DNA from: Cupriavidus oxalaticus
GTDB taxonomy: Bacteria; Pseudomonadota; Gammaproteobacteria; Burkholderiales; Burkholderiaceae
Direction: 5' to 3'
NCBI RefSeq assembly: GCF_004768545.1
Contig: NZ_CP038635.1
Span: 3,038,001-3,102,000, forward strand
Length of the DNA stretch: 64,000 nucleotides
Shown here: one piece after another, positions 48,560 to 55,886 of the stretch
Position numbering within the stretch: position 1 is the first letter of the stretch
How the letters are laid out: each line of letters opens with the position of its first letter
The notes under the pieces: generated by a model
What the model saw: the letters and a program-made list of their open reading frames with translations, nothing else
Told to the model about the DNA's origin: nothing
The model's database searches: none
Translations under genes and position numbers: made by a program

Positions 48560-49591
48560 CTATTTTGGGGATTCTGGTTTCGCGTTTTGCGCAAGCACTT
48601 CCAGGACGCTGAGCGCGGCGGAGGAAAGTGCGCCATGGGGCCGGTGGCAGAGCACGAACTGGCGTCGCGCCCAATCTTCCGCGATCGGCAAACGCACGAA
48701 GCGGCTACCGCCTGCCACCTCGCGCGCAATCGCCTCCGGCATCACGCCGCCGCCCAGGTTCTGGGCCACCAGTGCGGCGATGCTGTCGAAGCCGCCGACG
48801 CGCATCCGCATATGGAGCACGCGGCCGGCTTCCTCGGCCAGACGTTCAAGGCCGATGGAGATGGCCGAGCTTTCGCCGAGGACGATCAGGTCGCAGTCGA
48901 GCACGTCTTCCGAGGTGACCTGCTTGCGCTTGGCCAGCGCGTGGCCGCGCGCCACCACCAGCACCAGCTTGTCGGTCCGGTAGAGCGCGGTCGGCAGGTC
49001 CACGACGCCCAGGCTGCCTTCGTAGATGCCAATGTCCACGGTGCCGCGGCGCAGGGATTGCTGGACTTCCAGGCTGTTCATTTCCTGGAGGTCGATGCGG
49101 ACGCCGGGGCAGTCGGTGGCGCAGCGCTGGATGTCGAAGGGGAGGAACTGGATGACTGCTGACTTTGGGGCGGCAACGCGTACCACGCCCAGGTCGCCGC
49201 CGACGAAGGAGGCGGCGTCGTCCTGCATGCGCTGGACGGTGTGGGTGATGCCGCGGGCGTGGGCTAACAGTGCGCGGCCGGCTTCAGTGCAAGCCATCCC
49301 ATGGGGAAGGCGCTCGAACAGCGAGACGCCTAGTTGGGCTTCCAGTTCGAGGATGCGGCGGGAGGCGGCGGCGGGAGCCAGATGGAGGCGTTCGGCGCCG
49401 CGGGTGATGCTGCCCAGGTCGGCGACGGCAATGAAGAGCTGGACAGTGGTCAGGTCGAAATGCAGCCGAGGAAGGCGAGAGGAGGCGGAGGACGTCACGA
49501 TGGTCGCATCTGCTGCGTCGTTGCGGAAGAAAGGCTGCCGGGCTGGGGTTGGGCCCTTCGAAAAAAGAGCCGTGGCGGCCCGATTTTCCAC
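48560..49591 (-). CDS. LysR-family transcriptional regulator
   Basis: A 343-residue LTTR. The helix-turn-helix region is DLTTVQLFIAVADLGSITRGAERLHLAPAAASRRILELEAQLG. The effector domain includes VRVAAPKSAVIQFLPFDIQ and a C-terminal VALVAQNLGGGVMPEAIAREV. The first 40 residues before the HTH exceed family norms; a GTG start near VTSSASSRLP is an alternative. It lies directly upstream of, and on the same strand as, the Bug/CoA-transferase/enoyl-CoA hydratase unit, and probably regulates it. Confidence 0.87.
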   Translation of the reverse strand: MENRAATALFSKGPTPARQPFFRNDAADATIVTSSASSRLPRLHFDLTTVQLFIAVADLGSITRGAERLHLAPAAASRRILELEAQLGVSLFERLPHGMACTEAGRALLAHARGITHTVQRMQDDAASFVGGDLGVVRVAAPKSAVIQFLPFDIQRCATDCPGVRIDLQEMNSLEVQQSLRRGTVDIGIYEGSLGVVDLPTALYRTDKLVLVVARGHALAKRKQVTSEDVLDCDLIVLGESSAISIGLERLAEEAGRVLHMRMRVGGFDSIAALVAQNLGGGVMPEAIAREVAGGSRFVRLPIAEDWARRQFVLCHRPHGALSSAALSVLEVLAQNAKPESPK

Positions 49592-49775
49592 CGCTCAAGC
49601 GATCTCGGCAATTGCAGATTCCCATGCAACCCTCGAACGAGTATTTGGGCGGGACCGGGGCAGCCGCTGATGATTGATGCGCTTCGCGGCTAGGCCGGAC
49701 TGTAATCGTTGTGTCGTCCCGCCATCCTCCTTACATCTAAGCTTGTTGTCTGAAGCGATGGAAGCTAAGTCCGCA

Positions 49776-50321
49776 TCAAAAGCGCTCTGCGCCATCGAAT
49801 GCATTGAACTTCTTCACGTCTGCCACCTTGTAGAACAGTTTCAGTGCGGAGCCTTTCGAGGGTGGAATTCGGCCTACAAAGGCCGATCTCACAAAAGCCG
49901 CACTGCCGTTGCCGTTGCTTTCCATCAGGCACACATATTGAAGTCCACGCTGGCGCAACAATGCAAAAGCTGCAAGGCCCGGTTCCTCAACTCTTGCTGG
50001 CCGGAATTTGCCGACCGCAACCGCTCGCATGATGTAGCCACGATGTGTACCTACGAAGATATAATCCTTGAGTCCGCGCTTGCTGGTCGCATAGCCAATC
50101 CGAAGCCTGTTTCTGTCGCTGGCAGGTATAAATAGCCGATGGCCGGGTACCGTTACATCATCAATCAGATGCGCCTCCCCTTCAATTGGGACAATAGAAA
50201 CCGAAGCGTCAGTCGATTTGTCAAATAGCAGGCAACTATCGATGACCGCCTCCGGCACCAGTTCGGCATGTGCAGAAACTGAAAGTGCGACAAGCAAAGC
50301 CAGAATGGTGGGCCGTATCAT
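49776..50321 (-). CDS. exported protein, putative immunity protein of the adjacent effector
   Basis: A 181-residue protein with a signal peptide (MIRPTILALLVALSVSAHA, cleaving near residue 19) and no further membrane segment. The mature part has no recognised domain; it contains SCLLFDKSTDASVS and HRLFIPASDRNRLRIGYAT. The start at 50321 follows AAGGAG and overlaps the upstream effector stop by 4 bp. Periplasmic location, a position directly after a PAAR-linked putative peptidoglycan hydrolase, and AT-richer codon use make an immunity role the best inference; this is not shown by sequence similarity. Confidence 0.65.
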   Translation of the reverse strand: MIRPTILALLVALSVSAHAELVPEAVIDSCLLFDKSTDASVSIVPIEGEAHLIDDVTVPGHRLFIPASDRNRLRIGYATSKRGLKDYIFVGTHRGYIMRAVAVGKFRPARVEEPGLAAFALLRQRGLQYVCLMESNGNGSAAFVRSAFVGRIPPSKGSALKLFYKVADVKKFNAFDGAERF

Positions 50322-50959
50322 CTGTACTCCTTCGCACGGGTGACTGTCACCCAATCCCGGCCATAACGCCAGAAGATGGTGCCGCCTACGCCTGCGGTGG
50401 ATTCATAGACCCAGGTGTAGCGTCCAACCTCCTCCCGCACAGTCTTCACCTGTCCGCCTACCTTCTTCTTGACTGTTTTGTACAGAATTTTCGTCTTCCC
50501 TGAGTCGCTGATTCCGTAAATATTGTGAACAGGATCCGTGATATGGATTCCGGACTTTACTTTCGCGTGATGCTTGTAGTTAGACTTTATGTCTGCTCCA
50601 TCCCAAAAATACGCGCCATTCGAGAAGTCTACGCCTCCTGAGAAAGCATTTCGTGCGGCCTTGACTGCATCGGACATAGGCGGGCTCTTTTCAATGTCTT
50701 TCTCCGTGGCCTTCATTAACTTAGCGTAGCGCGCGTTGCCGTCTGCTCTCACAAATGAAAAATTCTTGTCCTTCGATGTAAAGGCATCGATGGTGGAATA
50801 GCCCCTGGCTTTCATCTGACGGACCATCACACTTGCCAGTGCGGCCATTTCTTCGTACAGGTCCCTTGTTGACGACTCGCCATAGGCGATAGCTGCCAAC
50901 AGACGCTCCTCAGAAGACAGAGCTGAACTTGCCGACGCCGATCTTGATACTTCTGTCAT
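50318..50959 (-). CDS. putative type VI effector, SleB-like cell-wall hydrolase
   Basis: A 213-residue protein without signal peptide. The N-terminal part LLAAIAYGESSTRDLYEEMAALASVMVRQ resembles the SleB/CwlJ hydrolase pattern of a YGEA-type catalytic Glu followed by a helix with VAxVxxNR, and NGAYFWDGADIKSNYKHH recalls the substrate-cleft segment. The C-terminal part (YTWVYESTAGVGGTIFWR) is unassigned. No signal peptide fits delivery by a secretion machine rather than Sec. It is coupled by 4-bp overlaps to the PAAR gene upstream and the exported protein downstream. Family assignment by eye. Confidence 0.6.
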   Translation of the reverse strand: MTEVSRSASASSALSSEERLLAAIAYGESSTRDLYEEMAALASVMVRQMKARGYSTIDAFTSKDKNFSFVRADGNARYAKLMKATEKDIEKSPPMSDAVKAARNAFSGGVDFSNGAYFWDGADIKSNYKHHAKVKSGIHITDPVHNIYGISDSGKTKILYKTVKKKVGGQVKTVREEVGRYTWVYESTAGVGGTIFWRYGRDWVTVTRAKEYR

Positions 50960-51516
50960 GCTCGTGTTTCCTTTGCCTTGTCCAGCCACATGACGATTTC
51001 CATGGACACGCCACCGCGCACCGTCGGGGTTGCTCCGCTGCCAAACGGGGTATCCTGGCTAATCCGCTGCCCCTCAACAAATAGGTCATAGCGATAACCT
51101 TCCTCCCCCGCGCCGGTCTCGGCATCAACAAGCTCGTAGTATTGCTCAATGATTTGCGTATCGTGACTTGCCGATACTACGCTGGAGCTTGGCCCCGATG
51201 AGAGTGGCGGCGCATAGTGCCCCATCCGGTTTACTTCTATGGTGAAATTGGTCTGGGAGTGGATGACTATCGGGTTGGTCGGGCACTTGCAATAGACGCG
51301 CGCGCCGCTCACCAATATTTGTTTCCCACGCAGATCAAAGGCAGGGTAACAGTCGTTCATCACAGGCCCGCCAGCCTTGCAGGCCAGACAGGTTGCATAG
51401 TCGCCTTCGACACCCACCTTCACACCGTGATGGAACATGCTCTCGCCGGTGGCGATGAGTACACCGTTTGCGTTGGTCTTGTCCCCATCTAGCAGAGCAT
51501 AGCGAATATCAGGCAT
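50956..51516 (-). CDS. PAAR-domain protein (type VI secretion spike tip)
   Basis: A 186-residue protein. The N-terminal 100 residues show the PAAR layout of Burkholderiaceae orphan spikes: a DGDKTNANGVLIATG turn, HHGVKVGVEGDYATCLACK, GKQILVSGARVYCKCPTNP and a final VIHSQTNF. The cysteine/histidine set (CxxC, CKC, H) would bind zinc at the cone tip. A short C-terminal extension (about residues 100-186) may recruit cargo. PAAR proteins cap the VgrG spike of type VI secretion systems; no other type VI genes are in the window, so the apparatus must be elsewhere. It is the first gene of the cassette. Confidence 0.8.
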   Translation of the reverse strand: MPDIRYALLDGDKTNANGVLIATGESMFHHGVKVGVEGDYATCLACKAGGPVMNDCYPAFDLRGKQILVSGARVYCKCPTNPIVIHSQTNFTIEVNRMGHYAPPLSSGPSSSVVSASHDTQIIEQYYELVDAETGAGEEGYRYDLFVEGQRISQDTPFGSGATPTVRGGVSMEIVMWLDKAKETRA

Positions 51517-51798
51517 TACAACTCCTTATGGCGGTGTTGGCGTAAAAGACGTCGTCTTTTTTGGGTTGGTAGCGGACCAAAATACATAGGTCCGGCGTAG
51601 TGTGGGGATGTGTCCGCAAGGGTGGGCCGCTGTGGACAGCGCTACGCAAGGTTTAGCATTCCTTAGAGGGAAAAGGATGAGCGAATCGGACCAACATTCA
51701 ACGACCCAATTCGACACAGCCATGCTTCCACTAGGGGCGCCCGCCCCGCCATAGGACGGTTCCGAATCTGAATGAAATGAATTCGTATCAGAATTTAG

Positions 51799-51998
51799 GT
51801 TGCACAAGCACAGCGCGCAGGTGTCGGTGCCACCATCAGGGTGTCACTTGGCGGCAAGCAAGGCCGCTTCCTGTTGCTTCGATCGAAGCAGATGCCTTGA
51901 GTACGGCTGCAATTGCGTCGTTTCCGCGTGAAAGGCTCGTTGGAGAATTCTGGCCTTCGTCGGATGAGGTGCGGGTCGATGGCGGTGCCGATGTCGCA
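51799..51998 (+). pseudogene. decayed fragment of an M81 (MlrC-like) peptidase gene
   Basis: 51799-51870 matches 56931-57003 of the intact M81 gene (GTTGCACAAGCACAGCGCGC and onward), with scattered substitutions and indels. 51896-51998 matches 57305-57406, ending at the same GCGGTGCCGATGTCGCA before the stop. About 300 bp of the gene are missing between the two blocks, and everything 5' is absent. It is a partial, internally deleted duplicate that ends about 140 bp from the dapA-like gene and lies 280 bp upstream of the PAAR gene. Confidence 0.85.
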
Positions 51999-52134
51999 AG
52001 ATGGCGGGAGTCAATGGCTAAGGAAGCGCCGTCGATTGAGCACGGCGGCCATAGTCCAGTGTTGCGCCGAATATCTCCGGGCTGCGCTTATGAAGGCATA
52101 CGGGCGACCGTACGCCCACATCTAACCTGCTCAG

Positions 52135-53031
52135 TTACAACGCATTCGCGTGTACCGCGTCCAAGGCATCACAAACAATTGCCAATTGCTCGGCGAGCGC
52201 TGTTGAAGCCGGCATCATTGGCAAACGCAGTTCCTCAGACAGCAAGCCTTGCCTGGCCAGTAATGCCTTGACCGGTCCAGGGTTAGGTTCTGCAAACATC
52301 AGCCGAATCAGCGGCATCAGGGCATGGAAAAGCTCGCGGGCAACGCTCAGGCGCTGGTCATCCACAGCGCGCCACAGCTCCGAAAAGAGATCAGGCCGAA
52401 TGTGCGCTGACGCAACGATCGCGCCCTGCCCGCCCATGCATAGCGTGGCAAGCAGTTGGTGATCCTCTCCCGCGAGAACTGCCAGGCGGCCATCGGCGAT
52501 TAACGCTTGCGTGGTTTCAGCATTGCCGCCGCAGTCCTTGATTCCTCGAATATTGCCGTGGCTTGCCAACGAGAGCAGCGTTTCGGCGCTCAGCGTCACA
52601 CCGGTTCGGTAGGGGATGTCATAAAGCACCAAGGGTGCCCGAGATCTGTCGGCCAGCTCGCGAAAATACCCCTTCAATCCTTCCTGCGACGGTCTTATGT
52701 AGTACGGTGCAGGCGCCAGCACCCCCGCCAGCGGACGTTCGCCAATCCTGTCCAGACGGCCAAGCACATGCCGGAGATTGTTGCCAGCCAGGCCCATCAT
52801 GACCGGCAACTCCCCGACCTCGGCCAGCACGGTATCCAGCACCGCCAACTGTTCCGCCTCATCGAGCGCGGCGGCTTCGCCGGTGCTGCCGCACACCACC
52901 AATCCCGCCAGGCCGCTGCAGCGGTAATAGGCCACTAGCCGCCGCAGCGCGACGTGATCAACCTCATGGTTGCGAAAAGGGGTGACCAGGGGTAGCCAGA
53001 TACCACGATAGAGATATTCCACTTCTTGCAT
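52135..53031 (-). CDS. dihydrodipicolinate synthase (DapA) family aldolase
   Basis: A 298-residue (beta/alpha)8 lyase. GSTGE (residues 49-53) binds the pyruvate carboxylate, Tyr137 lies in VLYDIPYRTG, and the Schiff-base Lys165 lies in GIKDCGG. All DapA-fold active-site elements are present, so it is probably active. Its catabolic surroundings (D-serine dehydratase, MFS and LysR remnants) suggest a keto-acid aldolase or lyase in amino-acid or sugar-acid breakdown rather than lysine biosynthesis; this is inference. Confidence 0.88.
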   Translation of the reverse strand: MQEVEYLYRGIWLPLVTPFRNHEVDHVALRRLVAYYRCSGLAGLVVCGSTGEAAALDEAEQLAVLDTVLAEVGELPVMMGLAGNNLRHVLGRLDRIGERPLAGVLAPAPYYIRPSQEGLKGYFRELADRSRAPLVLYDIPYRTGVTLSAETLLSLASHGNIRGIKDCGGNAETTQALIADGRLAVLAGEDHQLLATLCMGGQGAIVASAHIRPDLFSELWRAVDDQRLSVARELFHALMPLIRLMFAEPNPGPVKALLARQGLLSEELRLPMMPASTALAEQLAIVCDALDAVHANAL

Positions 53032-53134
53032 TGCATGCTCCGGATCGACCGATTCGGAAACCGCACAGGCAAGCGACGGAGCAAGATGCGCTCAAGACAG
53101 TAAGGGGGATTGGCAGACCGTCTTTTAGATTGAT

Positions 53135-53164
53135 GCTGTTCCGTCGCTCAACTGACGGAACAGC
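53135..53164. promoter_or_regulatory. 11-bp inverted repeat upstream of the dapA-like gene
   Basis: GCTGTTCCGTC (53135-53145), 8-nt spacer, GACGGAACAGC (53154-53164), about 104 bp before the dapA-like start. A candidate operator; no T-run. The surrounding 53032-53339 has no gene. Confidence 0.55.
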
Positions 53165-53339
53165 GCGCTCCGGTCAGATGAGCGACTGTTTTTTGAATTT
53201 GGCGCGCGCGCCCCACTGCGGCTGGTTCGCAGTGAGATCAAGAGAGAGGGAGGCGGGGCGGCGGCTCATGGTTGCGTCAATCTATCCGCTTCTCCGCAAT
53301 CTCGTCAAGCCTGGCTTGGAAGGGCTCTCCTCCAAGGGG

Positions 53340-53915
53340 CTATCGAATCAACGCCCCCAACCCGGCTCTTCGCGGTACGGCATCCAGCGAAAACAACTCC
53401 ATTCGCGCAGCATCAAAGCGCGCACACTCGGCCTTAAGCCACGTAGAGAAAATGGTCGTGCGCCGATCCTCAGGATTACGAGAATGCAGCATGTAGCGCG
53501 CCGGCGCGCGTACGTGCTTGCCGAAGACATTCACCAGCCGTCCGCTCCTGATCTCGTCATAGACCAGGGCCGTGCGCCCCATCGCCACCCCCTTGGTGGT
53601 TCAGCGCCGCGCTGATGGCAAGGCTCGACAGATTGAATTGCGGCCCCTCCAGCTGCGCAATCCATGCCGGATGAAAGGCCTCAAGCTACGTCCGCCATTC
53701 CACGAACTCGGCTGCGCCGACCCATGGAGATGCGTCATGCAGCAACACGACGCCGTCGAGCGAAGCGCCATCAGATAACCCAGAATGCCGGGCGAGGTAC
53801 TCGGGCGTGGCCACAGGAATCAGGTACTCATCCAGCAAAACGTCAGCGTGCAACTGTCTGTAGCGGACGGGGTCGTAGCGAACTGCCACGTCAATGTCTT
53901 CCGCGTCCGAAGCCG
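53340..53915 (-). pseudogene. LysR regulator remnant, C-terminal effector domain only
   Basis: Reading leftwards from about 53915: [13 protein letters not shown]...DEYLIPVATPEYLARHSGLSD...EFVEWRT, then TAG at 53686-53688 where Trp is expected. LEAFHPAWIAQLEGPQFNLSSLAISAALNHQG follows in the same frame, then an extra G in the run at 53588-53592 shifts the frame to VAMGRTALVYDEIRSGRLV...ECARFDAARMELF. This is the effector half of an LTTR with one nonsense and one frameshift. The DNA-binding half is missing: the sequence stops at a junction near 53910 with a dsdA fragment on the opposite strand. Confidence 0.85.
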
Positions 53916-54224
53916 GCCGCGTCGTGGATGCCGCGCATCCGCTCTTCGTCTATCTGCCCTGCGGTGTCGGCGGCGCACCGGGTGGTATCACTTACGGTCT
54001 CAAGGCACTGTTCGGCGAACATGTGCACTGCTTCTTCGCCGAGCCCGTGGCCTCGCCGTGCGTACTGGTGCAGTTGGCCTCAGGTGCGCAAGCTCCCGTA
54101 TCCGTCTACCACATCGGCCTGGAATAACCGGACCGACGCCGATGGCCTCGCCGTCGGCCAGGCATCGCATCTGGTCAGCCCGTTGATGGGTTCCCAACTC
54201 GCCGGCGTGTTCACCGTCCCCGAC
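53910..54224 (+). pseudogene. dsdA: D-serine dehydratase (dsdA) remnant, C-terminal part
   Basis: The frame contains [59 protein letters not shown], which is the PLP-phosphate glycine loop and following region of DsdA. A one-base insertion near 54120-54127 (GGCCTGGAATAACCGG) shifts the frame; then NRTDADGLAVGQASHLVSPLMGSQLAGVFTVPD continues DsdA. The sequence stops at the insertion-sequence end at 54225. Both the N-terminal half, including the catalytic lysine region, and the extreme C terminus are gone. Confidence 0.85.
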
Positions 54225-54300
54225 GTTGACATCCTCCTCTCCCTCGACCTTCGGTCGCCGCTTGTCGGCGGAATGGAAGGGGATTCCTACGGCGCTACGC
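54225..54300 (-). ncRNA. probable right end / omega-RNA 3' region of the tnpB element
   Basis: On the minus strand, directly past the end of tnpB, the sequence ends GGCGACCGAAGGTCGAGGGA then GAGGAGGATGTCAAC. This hairpin plus conserved tail is the form of IS605-family right ends, from which the guide RNA scaffold is processed. Any guide would be specified by the flanking dsdA sequence just beyond 54225. Confidence 0.5.
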
Positions 54301-55509
54301 GGTGAGCTGCGCAGCCACTTCGGTGGGTTCCTGTTTCGCAGAGCGGCCTAACTGCACCGGCTCTCCACAGAGCTGCAACGCGGTGTCCCCGCGCCAAAAC
54401 GTTGATCGCGCCGACCACGTCGGCGTTTTCCTCGAAACCGCATTCGATGCAGGCGAACCGAGCTTGCGTAAGCCTGTTGTCCGCGCTTACGCAACCGCAC
54501 GCCGGACACGTCCGGCTCGTGTTCTCGGGCGGCACTGCGACAAGCCAGCCGCCGTTCCATACCAGCTTGTATTCCAACTGGCGGCGGAATTCGAACCAGC
54601 CCTGATCCAGAATCGCTTTGTTCAGGCCGGACTTGGCCCGAATGTTCTTGCCCGGCTTCTCGGCACTGCCCGCTGCCGACCTGGACATGCTCCTCACCTG
54701 CAAGTCCTCGATACACACCATCGCGTGGTTTTGGCTGATCGTGGTCGTGGCTTTGTGCAGGTAATCGCGGCGGGCATTGCCGATGCGGGCGAGAATGCGC
54801 TGGACGCGGGCTTTCGCCTTCTTCCAGTTGCTGCTGAATTTCTGTTTGCGGCTCATCGTCCGCTGCGCTCGGCCCAGCCGAGCTTCGTGCCGCTTGAAAC
54901 TATTGAGCGGTGCAAGGTAGCTGCCGTCGCTGAGTGTCGCAAAGCGTGTCACGCCAACATCGATGCCGACGGCGCTGGTGCCCTGAGGCACGGGCTGCTC
55001 GACCTCACGTTGCGTCTGGATCGAGACGAACCACTTGCCCGCGCTCATGGATACTGTAGCGTTGCGCACCTCGCCCTGCACATTCCGGCTGTTGCGGTAG
55101 TGCAGCCATCCAAGTTTGGGCAGGAAGATACGACTGTTGGCCTGATCCAGCTTGATCTGTTTCGGGTCCGGGTAGCGGAAGCTGTCGCGTTGCCCCTTCT
55201 TCTTGAAGCGCGGGAACGCGGCCCGTTTGGCGAAGAAGTTCTTGTAGGCTCGCTCCAGTCCTTGAGCGCATGCAGCGGATGAACGGGAGAGTCCTTGAGC
55301 CACGGTGTCTCCGGCCCGTTGCGCCATCCCGTCAGGTGCTTTGCCATGGCGACATAGCCGATGAAGTTGCCGCCGGCCTCGTAGTTTCCCTTCTGCAACG
55401 CCAGCGCCTTGTTGTAGACGAATCGGCACGATCCGGAAAAGCGGCGCATGTCGCGCTGCTGTTCGCCGGTCGGCTTCAGTTCGTATTTGAAGGCTTGAAG
55501 TCGTTGCAT
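54287..55509 (-). pseudogene. tnpB: RNA-guided nuclease TnpB, frameshifted
   Basis: The N-terminal frame starts at 55509 (MQRLQAFKYELKPTGEQQRDMRRF) and runs to KDSPVHPLHALKD. A one-base deletion near 55258 (CTCCAGTCC for CTCCAGGTCC) moves the rest to the next frame: LERAYKNFFAKRAAFPRFKKKG onward. The RuvC core is complete: Asp in GIDVGVTRFATL, Glu in CIEDLQVRSMS, zinc finger CPACGC...CIECGF, and the last Asp in ENADVVGAINVL. Apart from the frameshift it looks recent and undecayed. TnpB cuts DNA guided by an RNA from the element's right end. Confidence 0.85.
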
Positions 55510-55677
55510 CGGCCCATTATAAAGTTGGCCAATGAGAGAGAAATCGCATTCGGCACGGCAGGCATTGCGTCTTTCTGATGCGCGTGCATTTGATCTAGAA
55601 GACGCCACACTAACCGCTGAAATGGACGCCTGTGGCGTCCGCGCTATCCTTCCTCGCCCTGAAGGACGAGGTTTGAC

Positions 55678-55851
55678 GCGCATTCCGATCAACAGCCTGG
55701 CGAACCTTGGCGGCTTCGTCAGCCCGCACCTGATCGGCTGGATCCGCGACACGTACCACAGCACCGCGCCTGCCATCTTCATCATCGCCGCCGCGCTTGT
55801 CTCCAGCGCCCTGATCGCCCTAAGCTTTGATCCAAAGAAGGTCAATCGCTG
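55678..55851 (+). pseudogene. MFS transporter remnant, last 57 codons
   Basis: The frame reads RIPINSLANLGGFVSPHLIGWIRDT, then a hydrophobic helix AIFIIAAALVSSALIALSF and the tail DPKKVNR. This is the penultimate loop and final helix of an ACS-type major-facilitator transporter. The rest of the gene is absent; sequence identity stops at the insertion-sequence end. The stop lies 35 bp before the M81 gene, so the transporter and M81 genes were probably once one operon. Confidence 0.8.
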
Positions 55852-55886
55852 ATCGCGCGCAACACATACCTCCCGGAGGCATTCCC

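Larger units (their letters stand above)
54225..55676 (-). mobile_element. IS200/IS605-type (IS1341-like) tnpB element
   Basis: Bounded on the left by GTTGACATCCTCC (from 54225, directly after dsdA sequence) and on the right near GTTTGAC at 55671-55677, next to MFS sequence. Both ends carry hairpins: CGACC-TTC-GGTCG at 54245-54257, and CCTCGCCCTGAAGGACGAGG at 55652-55671 plus GGACGCC-TGT-GGCGTCC at 55624-55640. No tnpA is present, so it could move only with a Y1 transposase supplied elsewhere. Exact ends are judged by loss of flanking-gene similarity. Confidence 0.75.

Noticed and set aside
53031..53615. A 194-codon plus-strand frame between the dapA-like gene and the LysR remnant
   Set aside because: It overlaps the LysR remnant on the other strand, begins in the dapA-like leader and shows no protein-like features.
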